NCBI RefSeq assembly: GCF_015207605.1 | Contig: NZ_JADEWO010000047.1 | Coordinates: 1 to 52,708 of the forward strand | Length of the DNA: 52,708 nt | Direction of reading: 5' to 3' | Source of the DNA: Oculatella sp. LEGE 06141 | GTDB taxonomy: Bacteria; Cyanobacteriota; Cyanobacteriia; Elainellales; Elainellaceae | In this document: piece after piece, positions 9,271-17,941 of the stretch | Numbering within the stretch: the first letter of the stretch is position 1 | Layout of the letters: each line of letters starts with the position of its first letter | The notes under the pieces: model-generated | Databases searched by the model: none | Seen by the model: the letters and a program-made list of their open reading frames with translations, nothing else | What the model was told of the DNA's origin: nothing | Translations under genes and position numbers: made by a program

Positions 9271-9308
9271 CAGGCATAGAGACGCGAATATTCCCTTCCC
9301 TATGCCTG
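9271..9308 (+). repeat. Inverted repeat downstream of ppsA
   Basis: CAGGCATAG (9271-9279) is repeated inverted as CTATGCCTG (9300-9308) around a 20-base loop, 41 bases after the ppsA stop. There is no T run, so it may be an RNA 3'-end stabiliser rather than a classical terminator. The loop starts with AGACGCGAATATT, which looks like a decayed copy of the GAGACGCG palindrome family seen again at 41183-41212. Confidence 0.5.
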
Positions 9309-9558
9309 TACGTCGTTCTTACGAGGGTTGTTGCCAGAATCTCTCCCGTAGGATAGGTGAAGGTTGGCGGCTTCCCCTTCATGCTTTTAAAGACGGATTC
9401 CGCGCCTACGTGCGTCAGCCATTTTTAGTGCGAATGGATATCAGGCAACGATTGCTGCAATTGGAAGACCTATTGCAATGGTCAACGTTGCGGCGATGTA
9501 AGCAGTAACGAAAGCTCGGTTGCCCCTACAACTGAGACTTCACAACGGCGGAGGTGCG

Positions 9559-9636
9559 ATGAACAAATCCACCGAACCAGCGCATCGAGTGGATGGGGCG
9601 ATCGCTGAAGGGCAGAGTCCTGCTTACGGCACATAA
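9559..9636 (+). CDS. Possible 25-residue peptide upstream of the DedA gene
   Basis: An ATG with a very good Shine-Dalgarno (GGAGGTG, four bases before the ATG) opens a 25-codon frame ending at 9636, 64 bases before the DedA gene. The peptide is polar and alanine/glycine-rich with no recognisable motif. It could be a leader peptide or chance. Apart from this and the inverted repeat at 9271-9308 I see nothing convincing in 9230-9700. Confidence 0.25.
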   Translation: MNKSTEPAHRVDGAIAEGQSPAYGT

Positions 9637-9700
9637 CCTGACTCAATCAAGCAAACGACTTCCAGTCTAGACCGAGAGACTTAATATCTGGACAGAGGCT

Positions 9701-10306
9701 ATGTTGGAATGGATTGTAAGTACCGTTAGCTCGCTGGGTTATCTGGGCATCACTTTGCTGATGTTTCTAGAAAACCTGTTTCCACCCATTCCTTCAGAGT
9801 TAATTATGCCACTGGCGGGCTTTACGGCTTCCCAGGGGGAACTAAACACCGCACTGGCAGTGGTGGCGGGTATTGTTGGGTCTGTGCTGGGCGCACTGCT
9901 GTGGTATTTTATTGGCGACTGGGTTGGTGAAGCACGCCTGAAGCAAATTGCTGACCAGTACGGCAAATGGCTCACCGTCTCCAGTCAGGACATCGACAAA
10001 GCGTCCGGTTGGTTTGAACGACGAGGTAGCTTTGCCGTTTTTGTGGGTCGAATCATTCCAGGAATTCGCACGTTTATTTCTGTCCCTGCTGGCATCAGCC
10101 GAATGCATTTACTGCCGTTTCTGGTGTACACCACCCTGGGCAGTGCCGTTTGGGTAACGTTGCTAACGTACTTGGGCTACAGTCTTGGGCGAAATTACCC
10201 GGTCGTTGAACGGTTCATTGGCCCTATATCGGCCATTATTTTGCTTTCGTTGATGACGGCTTTCGTGGTCTGGGTAATCAAACGCAGACAGCAGCGAGGG
10301 CAATAG
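9701..10306 (+). CDS. DedA family membrane protein
   Basis: This is a 201-residue DedA (SNARE-associated/VTT) protein. Family members are inner-membrane proteins linked to undecaprenyl-phosphate or phospholipid recycling, membrane potential and stress tolerance. The diagnostic features are the early FLENLFPPIPSEL segment with the conserved acidic residue and prolines in the re-entrant region, the GRIIPGIRTFISVPAG motif at about residues 112-130, and four to five hydrophobic stretches. It begins at ATG 9701 and ends in a basic KRRQQR tail. It stands alone between ppsA and an LLM oxidoreductase, with a palindromic element after its stop. The precise lipid substrate cannot be deduced. Confidence 0.92.
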   Translation: MLEWIVSTVSSLGYLGITLLMFLENLFPPIPSELIMPLAGFTASQGELNTALAVVAGIVGSVLGALLWYFIGDWVGEARLKQIADQYGKWLTVSSQDIDKASGWFERRGSFAVFVGRIIPGIRTFISVPAGISRMHLLPFLVYTTLGSAVWVTLLTYLGYSLGRNYPVVERFIGPISAIILLSLMTAFVVWVIKRRQQRGQ

Positions 10307-10320
10307 TGACTTGGGCATTG

Positions 10321-10371
10321 CTGCTGTGGTGTCACCATGCGGGTGGGCGTTTGCAAAACGCCCTACAGCAG
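10321..10371. repeat. Nested palindromic element after the DedA gene
   Basis: An outer pair CTGCTGT (10321-10327)/ACAGCAG (10365-10371) encloses an inner hairpin GGGCGTTT/AAACGCCC (10345-10352 with 10356-10363). The inner part resembles the GGGCGTTTTGCAAAACGCCC family of interspersed palindromes common in cyanobacteria (from memory). It may double as a transcription end for the DedA gene. Confidence 0.55.
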
Positions 10372-10447
10372 GAATAAACCCACATTTTGCATCCGTCAGG
10401 CGATAACGCCATGAATGGTTTTAAGACACCTACCCACAACTGGTTAA

Positions 10448-11413
10448 ATGGTCATGGTTAAAATTGGATATCACGCGTCCCACGAACAGTTCAAACCCAG
10501 TTCGTTGCTGCGATGGGTACAACTTGCTGAGCAAGCCGGATTCACAGCAGGCCATTCCTCAGAACACTTTCATCCATGGGGAGAAGAACAAGGACAAAGC
10601 GGATTTGCCTGGTCTTGGTTGGGAGCCGCTATGCAGGCCACGTCCTTTCCCTATGGCGTCGTTTGCGCTCCCGGACAGCGATACAATCCTGCCATCATTG
10701 CCCAGGCTGCCGCCACGCTGCAAGAAATGTTTCCCGATCGGTTTTGGGTTTCGGTGGGTAGCGGTCAGGCTCTGAATGAGTGTATTACAGGAGATGTATG
10801 GCCGATTAAATCAGAACGAAATGCCCGGTTGAAAGAGTGCGTTGAGGTGATGCGGGCACTCTGGGCCGGAGAAACCGTTACCCATCACGGGCGTGTTTGC
10901 GTGGAAGGAGCCAAGCTGTATACTCGACCTGAACGCCCCCCGCAGTTGATCGGCGCAGCGGTCACGGCTAAAACGGCAGAATGGTTGGCCGGATGGGTGG
11001 ATGGACTGATCACGATCTCGCGTCCCCCCGAACAACTTCAGGAAGTCGTGGATGCCTTTCGTCGGGGTGGGGGCGAAGGTAAGCCCATGTATCTTAAGGT
11101 GCAGCTTTCTTACGCACAGGATGACATCACTGCTCGCCACGGCGCACATGAGCAGTGGCGCAACAACATTTTTGAGAATAGTTTGATGACTGAGTTGCGA
11201 TCGCCTGCTCAGTTTGATGCCGCCGGACAGTTTGTGAAGCCAGAAGAACTCGATGGCTTTGTTCGCATCTCTGCCGATCCACAGCAACATATTGCCTGGT
11301 TAGAAAAGGACATAGAACTCGGCTTTAGTCGGCTGTTGCTCCATAACGTTAACCGAGAGCAGGAGCGATTCATTGAGGTATTTGGCGAAAAAGTACTGCC
11401 AGCCCTATCGTAA
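10448..11413 (+). CDS. LLM-class flavin oxidoreductase (non-F420 type)
   Basis: This is a 321-residue TIM-barrel protein of the luciferase-like monooxygenase class. Typical features are the opening KIGYHASHEQF, the SEHFHPW segment near residue 38, FWVSVGSGQALNE around residue 98, and RPPQLIGAA near residue 162. The pattern matches the subgroup often called probable non-F420 flavinoid oxidoreductase (TIGR03885) as I remember it, in which the flavin cofactor and substrate remain unproven. ATG codons at 10448 and 10454 are both possible starts; neither has a clear Shine-Dalgarno. The gene stands alone on its strand with a 140-base gap before it. I am sure of the superfamily, less so of the subgroup. 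Confidence 0.88.
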   Translation: MVMVKIGYHASHEQFKPSSLLRWVQLAEQAGFTAGHSSEHFHPWGEEQGQSGFAWSWLGAAMQATSFPYGVVCAPGQRYNPAIIAQAAATLQEMFPDRFWVSVGSGQALNECITGDVWPIKSERNARLKECVEVMRALWAGETVTHHGRVCVEGAKLYTRPERPPQLIGAAVTAKTAEWLAGWVDGLITISRPPEQLQEVVDAFRRGGGEGKPMYLKVQLSYAQDDITARHGAHEQWRNNIFENSLMTELRSPAQFDAAGQFVKPEELDGFVRISADPQQHIAWLEKDIELGFSRLLLHNVNREQERFIEVFGEKVLPALS

Positions 11414-11538
11414 GCGACCCGATACGTTCAAGACACCGGACATTACAAGTTCCGCTACCCCTGTCAGCTTGTCTAAAAAGTAGGTCAAACCTGAGTTACG
11501 CTTATTTCTCGTTACCCTTATCGTGGAACCCACACACG

Positions 11539-11745
11539 ATGGACGATTACATCCGAGGAATGCTGGCGATCGTACTGGGATTTGCCTTTTTGCTCAGTCT
11601 AGGCGTTCTGGGACTGGGGTTATTTCGTGCCTTCTCCAGCGGCAACTGGTTTCTGGCGATCGTTTATGTGGTGCTATGGCTGGTTGCCGTTCGCTGCGGC
11701 ATGTATATCAACCGTGTAGTTGACCAATCCTTGAGCGATCGCTAG
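11539..11745 (+). CDS. Small two-span membrane protein (68 aa)
   Basis: This is a short frame starting at ATG 11539 and encoding two hydrophobic segments (about residues 8-30 and 37-56) separated by the short turn FSSGN, with a polar tail ending in SLSDR. Composition and codon use look like real coding, including an in-frame HIP1 site near the stop. I recognise no family; comparable small membrane proteins are widespread in cyanobacteria. It is separated by 125 bases from the oxidoreductase gene and converges on the exopolysaccharide unit. An overlapping frame (11523-11723) has much poorer composition and was not chosen. Confidence 0.6.
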   Translation: MDDYIRGMLAIVLGFAFLLSLGVLGLGLFRAFSSGNWFLAIVYVVLWLVAVRCGMYINRVVDQSLSDR

Positions 11746-11772
11746 CCCTTGAGCCATAATACAGCCGCATCA

Positions 11773-13233
11773 CTAGCGGAATCGATTGGGATGAGACTGC
11801 GATCGTCGTCCATAGCTGTCAAACGTGGGGCGCTTGCCGTTGCGCTGAGCCGCAGCAGGGGGTAGGTCGGGTTGATAACCGTTTACAGCGACTGCATCTG
11901 GGACGCGGTTCAATGAGCGGGCGTGGCGCGACTGCCATTCCATGCCAAGCACAACCACCAGGAATAGCATGTATCCCGGCTCTTCCATCTGCGTAAAGAT
12001 AAGGCCAAACACCCAAACCGTTAACACCAGGAACTTCGAGAAGTCGGTAGGGCAAAGATAGCGCCAAACAATCACCCAGAGATAGGTGTAAGCAATCAGC
12101 CCGGCATAGCCCAGATCGCCCCAGATGGCCGCCCAACCAAAAAACGGCGAGAACATGCTGGATTGATCGCCTAACCAACTGGCTGCCGTAGCGCTCCAAA
12201 CCGCCTGGCTAGCCGGATGCACAGTCGCCCCCAATGGCATCAACAGATCGCTGTACTCCCGCAGAAACCAGCCACCCAACCGACCCACCGTGTGGCCGGG
12301 GCCTAGCCCCACCACCCAGTTCAGCGGAGACTCAAAGTAAGACGGCACCACCCGAAAAGCAGCCGTTTTAAGCAGGGTCGCTTCCCCATCCGAGCCATAA
12401 ATTTCGGGTCGTGCCCAGGTGTTGAAGGCTGCAAAAGCGGGTACGTTTTGCGTACACCAGTAAAAGATAAAGCCAACCACAACGGCGATCGCTAAATACT
12501 TAATCGCTTCGCCAATGTCCTTAAACTTGGTGAACAGCAACAGCACCCCTGCGACCAGAAACACCAGAATCACCTGCTTGGCATCGGCAACCAGCATTTG
12601 CCAAAAGTTCGCCAGGAAGACCACAAGCCGCAGCCAGATCGGAACGGTGTGGGCAGAGAGCAAATAATAAGCCCCAAACGTCAGCGCTACAGACGCGCCC
12701 ACTACATGTCCAGCCCCCTGCCCCAGAAAAACGCCTTTAATAAAGTCTGGGTTATCGCCAATGATGCCAGCCACTTGCAGCACATACTGCCCTAACCCCA
12801 GCGCCAGATTAGCAAAACCGAAGTAAATCAACCATTTGGTTACTCGTTCACTACTGGCAGCAGACATGGGAATGCAAACGATCGCCAACAGTAAAATAAA
12901 CGGTTCAGTAAACAAGAGGAATTCTAGAAACGCATTGATGATGCCAGCATTGTTCACGATGGCGCTGGCTAAAATAACGGCAAAGAAAATGCACAGCCCC
13001 GTCAACAAGGTCTGCGTCATGCGAATCTGTCTTCGGTCTTTTGTACGGGTTTGAAACAGGGCAAATCCACAGGCGACAGGGACAACAAACAAATGCACAA
13101 AGTTGACCACCGATGGCGCGCCCAATGCATCTAGAATTCGGGGAAAAAAGGCACTGCCAAAGGCTAACAAAATTAACGTTGAGGTGCTGAGATAGGTGGC
13201 TGAGCGTTTTGGTTGGTCGATCGCCGTTTTCAT
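11773..13233 (-). CDS. O-antigen ligase/polymerase-like membrane protein
   Basis: This is a 486-residue polytopic membrane protein with roughly ten to twelve hydrophobic segments, a large extracellular-type loop (about residues 270-370, containing WARPEIYGSDGEAT and VVGLGPGHTVGR) and a basic, proline-rich cytoplasmic tail. This architecture fits Wzy/WaaL-type O-antigen polymerases and ligases, which join or extend polysaccharide chains outside the inner membrane; sequence motifs in that group are weak, so the call rests mainly on layout and neighbour. The frame is open five codons further upstream to a TTG, but ATG 13233 is preceded by AGGAGGG four bases away and is the better start. It follows the glycosyltransferase stop by 11 bases, so the two are co-transcribed. 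Confidence 0.7.
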   Translation of the reverse strand: MKTAIDQPKRSATYLSTSTLILLAFGSAFFPRILDALGAPSVVNFVHLFVVPVACGFALFQTRTKDRRQIRMTQTLLTGLCIFFAVILASAIVNNAGIINAFLEFLLFTEPFILLLAIVCIPMSAASSERVTKWLIYFGFANLALGLGQYVLQVAGIIGDNPDFIKGVFLGQGAGHVVGASVALTFGAYYLLSAHTVPIWLRLVVFLANFWQMLVADAKQVILVFLVAGVLLLFTKFKDIGEAIKYLAIAVVVGFIFYWCTQNVPAFAAFNTWARPEIYGSDGEATLLKTAAFRVVPSYFESPLNWVVGLGPGHTVGRLGGWFLREYSDLLMPLGATVHPASQAVWSATAASWLGDQSSMFSPFFGWAAIWGDLGYAGLIAYTYLWVIVWRYLCPTDFSKFLVLTVWVFGLIFTQMEEPGYMLFLVVVLGMEWQSRHARSLNRVPDAVAVNGYQPDLPPAAAQRNGKRPTFDSYGRRSQSHPNRFR

Positions 13234-13244
13234 TGAACCCTCCT

Positions 13245-14411
13245 TCAACGCCCGTTTAGCGCCAATTTATAGATGTGCATTAACCGACGGTAGTTTTCCT
13301 CGGCGGTGTATTTTTGCTCAAATTCGGCTCTGGCCGCCTGACGCATCGGTTGAAGTTGCTCAGGATGGGCTAATAGCCAGTCCACTGTAGCCGCTAAATC
13401 GGTCGCATCTCCTGGTCGAAAATGCAGCCCGGTGCGGCCATGCTCTACTAGCTCGGCGATCGCCCCGATGTTAGCCGCAATCACAGGTGTTCCTTTGGCA
13501 AATGCCTCTACCGCTACCCGGCCGAAGGTTTCGTACCATTTCGATGGAAAGACAACAGCCATAGCGTTGCCCATCAGTTCATGAACCTCTGACATCGGTC
13601 GTCGTCCTAGCCATTCCACCTTGGGCAGGCGTTTGGTTGCCGCTTCCACCTGCTCAGCCAGCGGCCCTTCACCAACAATTTTGAGAGGAATGGGGTGCTC
13701 AAGCTGCTCCCAGGCTGCCAGCAGAGTATCTAAGCCCTTTTCAACCGACAAGCGACCGACAAACAACGCATAGCCCCCCAGACCTTCCCCTACCCCCGGA
13801 TCGGGAGAGACAAAGTTGGGCTTTACCACAATTTTGTCGGCAGGCAATCCGCCTTCAATAAACTTCTGACGCGCAAATTCAGTCAGGGCAATGTAAACAT
13901 CCACGTTCTGTGTCCAGGTTTTAAGCGCCCGGTGAACGGTAATCATTGCTGCGGTGACGGTGCTGGCTGCCCGATTTTCGCGATAGCAACTGTGGACAAT
14001 GCCGGGATACGGCACCGCTTTACCCAGGCAGTCTTCACACACTTTGCCATCCCGGAAAAACAGCGCGTTTGGACAAAGCAGACGGTAGTTTCGCAACGTC
14101 TGAACGACGGCAACCCCCTCGGCTCTGGCAGCATAGTAAACCGAGGGCGAAATTTGCGGAAAGAAGTTTTGGACATGCATCAGATGACAGCCCGACTCTT
14201 TCAGAATCCGCTGCACCAATTTGTGAGACTCGGCAGACCAGACCGTTCGCACAGCCATAGACAGGGCACTGCTCGCCTCAAGTTTGCTGTTGTCTTCTTC
14301 ATACACATCAACGTGATGACCGTTCTCGCGCAGTAACCGTTCTTCGGCTTCGCGAGATTCGTCTTCTCCACCTCGAATTTTGTACGTGTTATGTACACTC
14401 AGGACGCGCAT
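13245..14411 (-). CDS. Glycosyltransferase family 4 protein
   Basis: This is a 388-residue GT-B glycosyltransferase. The N-terminal half has RVLSVHNTYKIRGGED, a glycine-containing acceptor-side loop; the C-terminal half has the donor-binding pattern ALFVGRLSVEKGLDTL, then KIVGEGP, and FPSKWYETFGRVAVEAFAKGTPVIA, with the EX7E-type glutamates of family 4. A cysteine cluster (residues about 110-145, CPNALFF...CEDCLGK) is typical of a subset of these enzymes. It should transfer a nucleotide-activated sugar to a lipid-linked or polysaccharide acceptor at the cytoplasmic membrane face. The frame extends to 14438, but ATG 14411 has AGGAGAAG in front and gives the canonical MRVLSVHNTY start. It leads a two-gene unit with the O-antigen-ligase-like gene. 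Confidence 0.9.
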   Translation of the reverse strand: MRVLSVHNTYKIRGGEDESREAEERLLRENGHHVDVYEEDNSKLEASSALSMAVRTVWSAESHKLVQRILKESGCHLMHVQNFFPQISPSVYYAARAEGVAVVQTLRNYRLLCPNALFFRDGKVCEDCLGKAVPYPGIVHSCYRENRAASTVTAAMITVHRALKTWTQNVDVYIALTEFARQKFIEGGLPADKIVVKPNFVSPDPGVGEGLGGYALFVGRLSVEKGLDTLLAAWEQLEHPIPLKIVGEGPLAEQVEAATKRLPKVEWLGRRPMSEVHELMGNAMAVVFPSKWYETFGRVAVEAFAKGTPVIAANIGAIAELVEHGRTGLHFRPGDATDLAATVDWLLAHPEQLQPMRQAARAEFEQKYTAEENYRRLMHIYKLALNGR

Positions 14412-14727
14412 CGGCACTTCTCCTCTTGGCCATCCCAACGCAGTAAACTATGTTGCTAATCGGGGCATTTACTGAAACCCGACGGGGATGTTGTAGAGCG
14501 ATCGATCGGCACCCCTAAGTTGCTAATACAACCGTGCGGCTACTGAATCCGGCACCTCTACCCAGCAATAGCGCCGATAACTCTACCGTTGCGTGCCACC
14601 CTAACGAATTGAACCGCGTTGTAGCCAGTAAACGCAGCAAGCTTCATCAGATCTTTGAAGCCCCAGCCAAACCGTTTACAGGCTCAACCAGGGCTATGGT
14701 GATTTACGGCTTCGGCGCTTCAGCGCT
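14412..14727. other. Intergenic region without a supported gene
   Basis: These 316 bases separate the glycosyltransferase start from the carotenoid oxygenase stop. The promoter of the exopolysaccharide unit should be here. A plus-strand frame at 14534-14731 has no coding character. I see no RNA gene, and only short weak palindromes near 14715-14730. Confidence 0.5.
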
Positions 14728-16272
14728 TTAAGCTTTGCCGAAATACTCAGGGGTAAAGGTGCCGTGCAGTCCGTAGGGAATGTGATGCTTGAGGTGCAGC
14801 GTTGCGATCGCCCCTCGATTCAAATCAGCGGCATCCAAAATCACCACATTGGTTTGTTCCTGCGCCGCATCATATACGAGCGTCAGCAGCCAGCCATTGT
14901 CTTCGGCGCCGTCGTAGGTTTCGCTGGGCAACCCCTCTCGATAGGCAGAGGGCGATCGCGGCACAAAAACGGGTTCGCTTACATACCCTCTGGGTGCAGC
15001 ACTCCAAATCTGGCGATCGCCCGTTTCTAAATCAACCTTAAGAATTGCCTGCAGCGGCGCATTGCCCTCGGCAGCAGCAGCGGCTCCCAAATACAGGTAA
15101 CGGTAGGGGCGACCCACATGGCTGGAATGAATTGCCGGAAACTCGCAGCAGCGACCTTCTAACATGCGGCTCTGCACCTGCCTGGTCTGCAAATTAAGCT
15201 GGAAGCGCCAGAGCTGCCCCGGCGGCAAGGCTGAAAACTTGACCTCCTGATAGTCTTGATTCGGCTCAACCGCAGGAAAGGCAGGGTAGCAAATGGAATC
15301 TACAAAAAGCTGTCCATCCTGCTCAAACGCGTTGGCATGATGAAACACAAACCCAGAGTCCGCCGGAATAATCTGGACGGGTTCCGAGCCGTGACGCGGA
15401 ATTATAACAATTTGCGTCGGATGTCCAGGCCGGAAGGAGATACATTCAGCCGCACCGCGCAAGCCCAACACAAAGGGCAGCGGGTTGAAGCTAACGGGAT
15501 TTTGAAAGAAGATGCCGTAGTTTGGCGTAATGGCAAAGTCGTGAATGAAGGCAAACCCCGGAACGGCGTGGGCATGTTGCCGCAGAACCTGGCCTGCCGG
15601 GTTGAGTTCGTAAAGGGTAATAGTGGTGGACAACCCCGGCTTGATGGCAAAGTTAACCAGACAAGGAGCGCCGCCGTCCATCTGGCACGCTGGATCGACC
15701 CAGGGGTGGGCTGCAAAGGCTGAACCGGGCTGCAACACACCGTCTAAATACTCTCTGCCGATCGTCTCCAGGGTATGCGGGTCAAGGCGATGAGGTTCGG
15801 CGGCTTCCCAAAGCGCCAACAGTTTGCCGCCCCAGTAAATCACCTGGGTATTGGCAATATTCTTCAGTTGAAAATCAAAGGCATTGGCAAGCCAGCCTCC
15901 CGGCTTTTGCGTGCCAAACACACCCCGATGCAGAATACGGCCAGCCTTTTGCTCGGCCAGAAAGCCATCGGTGCGAACGAATCGGTTACGAAAATGGGCG
16001 CGTCCCTGCGAAAAGGCGATCGCGCTGATCATGCCATCCCCATCAAACGGATGGTGAACCCGCTGTCCGTTCACGTCCAGCCGACCAGGGCCGTTGCGAA
16101 ACAGCGTTCCCTCCAGATCCACGGGAATCTCGCCCTCAACCGATTCGATGAAGTATTCAAACTCCTCGTTTAAGGACTGATACCCTTTTTGCCAATCTTT
16201 AACGTTGTATTGTTGAGTGTCTGAATCTGCCACGCGAGAGGTGGCACGTTCGTGAAGTTGAAAGCTTTGCAT
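14728..16272 (-). CDS. Carotenoid cleavage oxygenase (retinal pigment epithelium/RPE65 family)
   Basis: This is a 514-residue carotenoid oxygenase, a non-haem iron enzyme that splits carotenoids or apocarotenoids with oxygen. All four iron-ligand histidines of the seven-bladed propeller can be placed: His189 in AAHPWVD, His244 in FIHDFA, His311 or His312 in FHHANAFE, and His503 in LHGTFTPE. The start shows GTLFRNGPGRLDV and HPFDGDGM, the usual N-terminal signatures. The length fits cyanobacterial apocarotenoid oxygenases, slightly long at the N-terminus. Whether it makes retinal or other products cannot be read from sequence. It follows the folate/biopterin-type transporter by 58 bases on the same strand, so they probably share a transcript. 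Confidence 0.93.
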   Translation of the reverse strand: MQSFQLHERATSRVADSDTQQYNVKDWQKGYQSLNEEFEYFIESVEGEIPVDLEGTLFRNGPGRLDVNGQRVHHPFDGDGMISAIAFSQGRAHFRNRFVRTDGFLAEQKAGRILHRGVFGTQKPGGWLANAFDFQLKNIANTQVIYWGGKLLALWEAAEPHRLDPHTLETIGREYLDGVLQPGSAFAAHPWVDPACQMDGGAPCLVNFAIKPGLSTTITLYELNPAGQVLRQHAHAVPGFAFIHDFAITPNYGIFFQNPVSFNPLPFVLGLRGAAECISFRPGHPTQIVIIPRHGSEPVQIIPADSGFVFHHANAFEQDGQLFVDSICYPAFPAVEPNQDYQEVKFSALPPGQLWRFQLNLQTRQVQSRMLEGRCCEFPAIHSSHVGRPYRYLYLGAAAAAEGNAPLQAILKVDLETGDRQIWSAAPRGYVSEPVFVPRSPSAYREGLPSETYDGAEDNGWLLTLVYDAAQEQTNVVILDAADLNRGAIATLHLKHHIPYGLHGTFTPEYFGKA

Positions 16273-16330
16273 AGTAAGTAAGCCTCTGGACTAGAGGCAG
16301 AAAAAACAGAATTGAAAAATTGGATTGAGC

Positions 16331-17797
16331 TTAATCGACTAGTTCTTCCAGGGGCTGCCCGGATGGGGCAACGAAGTCTGGCAACAGGACTTGGTTAACA
16401 GGCTGTTGATGACCCATTTCTGCCTCCAGCGTTGGTACCGCAGAGGCAGGCAACACCGCTGGAGTGGCGATCGGAACCGACTCTGTCACCTCTCCGGCCG
16501 GCCTGCTCGGCAACCACCCTAGAAACGGCAAAGGTAATAAAGTGCTGACGTTGGTGATCACGACCAACAGCCACAGACGTTCAAAATTGCTCTCCGTTAC
16601 ACCCAACAGGTGCATCAACACAGCACCCAACTCGTAGGACAGTAACCCTGCCAGGTTCGTTACCGACATAAGTAGGGCAAACAAGGTGGCTTCCACTCCG
16701 GGGGGGCACAGCCGCGCTGCCAACACCAACACTGGCATATAGGCAATTTGACCCATCACAGTCAAAATGAGGCTGTCTCCCAGGCTAAACCAGTGATCGT
16801 CAATGCCGATCGCCCGATTCGCATGGGTTACCAGCAACAGAGCCGTCATTCCTAGCACGGCGGAGATTACCGTCGTCCAGCCAAAAAAGGTGCGAAAAGG
16901 AACGCTCTTAAAGAAGCGTTGAAACATCCAGACTCCCAGCAAGGAGGCGATGCTCGTTACCAGGCGCACCCGTCCCAAAAACTCTGGCTGAAACCCTAGC
17001 TCATTGGTGGTGAAGAAAAAGAAAGCAGAGTCAGCCGTTGGAGTTGCCTGCCAGATAAACAAGAAAGCCGTTGGCAACCAGATCGACTTCTGGGTAACGG
17101 CAGTGCGAAGCTGCTTCACCTGCGTCTTAACAATCTCCCAATCGTTAGACAGAGCAACACGGGACTCATTAATTAACCCGGCCACCAGTGAGACAATCAG
17201 CGGAAACGTGGCCGTAATGGCAAACACGGTATGGGTACTGAAATGCTCCAGCAGCAAGCCGCTGAAGTAGGCAGTGATCAGTCCACCAAAGGCCGATGCC
17301 CCCCAGCACAACGATTGCAGAGAACCCGCATCACGCACCGACTCTTGCCGGGCACGTTCGACCACCAGGGAATCGACAATGACATCGCTCAGCGCAACGG
17401 AAAGAGAGCTAAGGGCGATCGCCAGTGTCGCAGCCCATGCCGTATGCACGACAGTCGCCAGTGCCACCCAGGAGCCTGCACCCAGTAACCCCGACAAAAT
17501 AAGATAAGGACGGCGACGGTAACCAAAGATGGGCAATCCATCGGAGAGAAAGCCAAAGACAGGCTTAATCATCCAGGGAATAGCCGCAATACCCATCAGA
17601 GCCGAAACCTGAGCTGGACTCAGGCCCAGTTCATCCTTGAGAAAAAAGCTAACGGCTAATCTCGCCAGCCCTAATACACCCTGAACGCCGTACACCAGCA
17701 GAATTGCCATCAATTCGGGACTGGGTTCGTTGCCAAAGAGTATCTTCTCGATCAGGGAATCCTTGAATTTGGTTAAGCCTGGAAAAGATACGGTCAT
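16331..17797 (-). CDS. Folate/biopterin (BT1-like) family transporter
   Basis: This is a 488-residue polytopic protein of the FBT/BT1 branch of the major facilitator superfamily. The signature is clear: LVYGVQGVLGLARLAV, then FFLKDELGLSPAQVSALMGI and PWMIKPVFGFLSDGLPIFGYRRRPYL, and SDVIVDSLVVERARQE. About twelve hydrophobic segments are visible, followed by a polar tail of about 55 residues. Known members carry folates or pteridines across membranes, and a Synechocystis relative transports folate; for this paralogue the substrate is open. The frame starts at a TTG three codons earlier, but ATG 17797 is more plausible. It stands immediately upstream of the carotenoid oxygenase on the same strand, which could point to a different cargo. 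Confidence 0.88.
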   Translation of the reverse strand: MTVSFPGLTKFKDSLIEKILFGNEPSPELMAILLVYGVQGVLGLARLAVSFFLKDELGLSPAQVSALMGIAAIPWMIKPVFGFLSDGLPIFGYRRRPYLILSGLLGAGSWVALATVVHTAWAATLAIALSSLSVALSDVIVDSLVVERARQESVRDAGSLQSLCWGASAFGGLITAYFSGLLLEHFSTHTVFAITATFPLIVSLVAGLINESRVALSNDWEIVKTQVKQLRTAVTQKSIWLPTAFLFIWQATPTADSAFFFFTTNELGFQPEFLGRVRLVTSIASLLGVWMFQRFFKSVPFRTFFGWTTVISAVLGMTALLLVTHANRAIGIDDHWFSLGDSLILTVMGQIAYMPVLVLAARLCPPGVEATLFALLMSVTNLAGLLSYELGAVLMHLLGVTESNFERLWLLVVITNVSTLLPLPFLGWLPSRPAGEVTESVPIATPAVLPASAVPTLEAEMGHQQPVNQVLLPDFVAPSGQPLEELVD

Positions 17798-17941
17798 TAA
17801 CTGCAATCGTTAAGAAATGTCACGTTCTTACTATGATAGCCCTGTCGCTAATAGTGTCCAACGATCGCCACTGAGAGAAATCATCTACTGGGAAGACTTC
17901 TGTCTCTCTCTTGAGGCTTAACATAAATTCACAAATAGCGG

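Noticed and set aside
9302-9508. 68-codon plus-strand frame after ppsA
   Set aside because: Composition is arginine/leucine-rich without motif or Shine-Dalgarno, and the frame starts within the inverted repeat; judged spurious.
11523-11723. 66-codon frame overlapping the small two-span protein
   Set aside because: Poor composition compared with the hydrophobic pattern of the 11539 frame.
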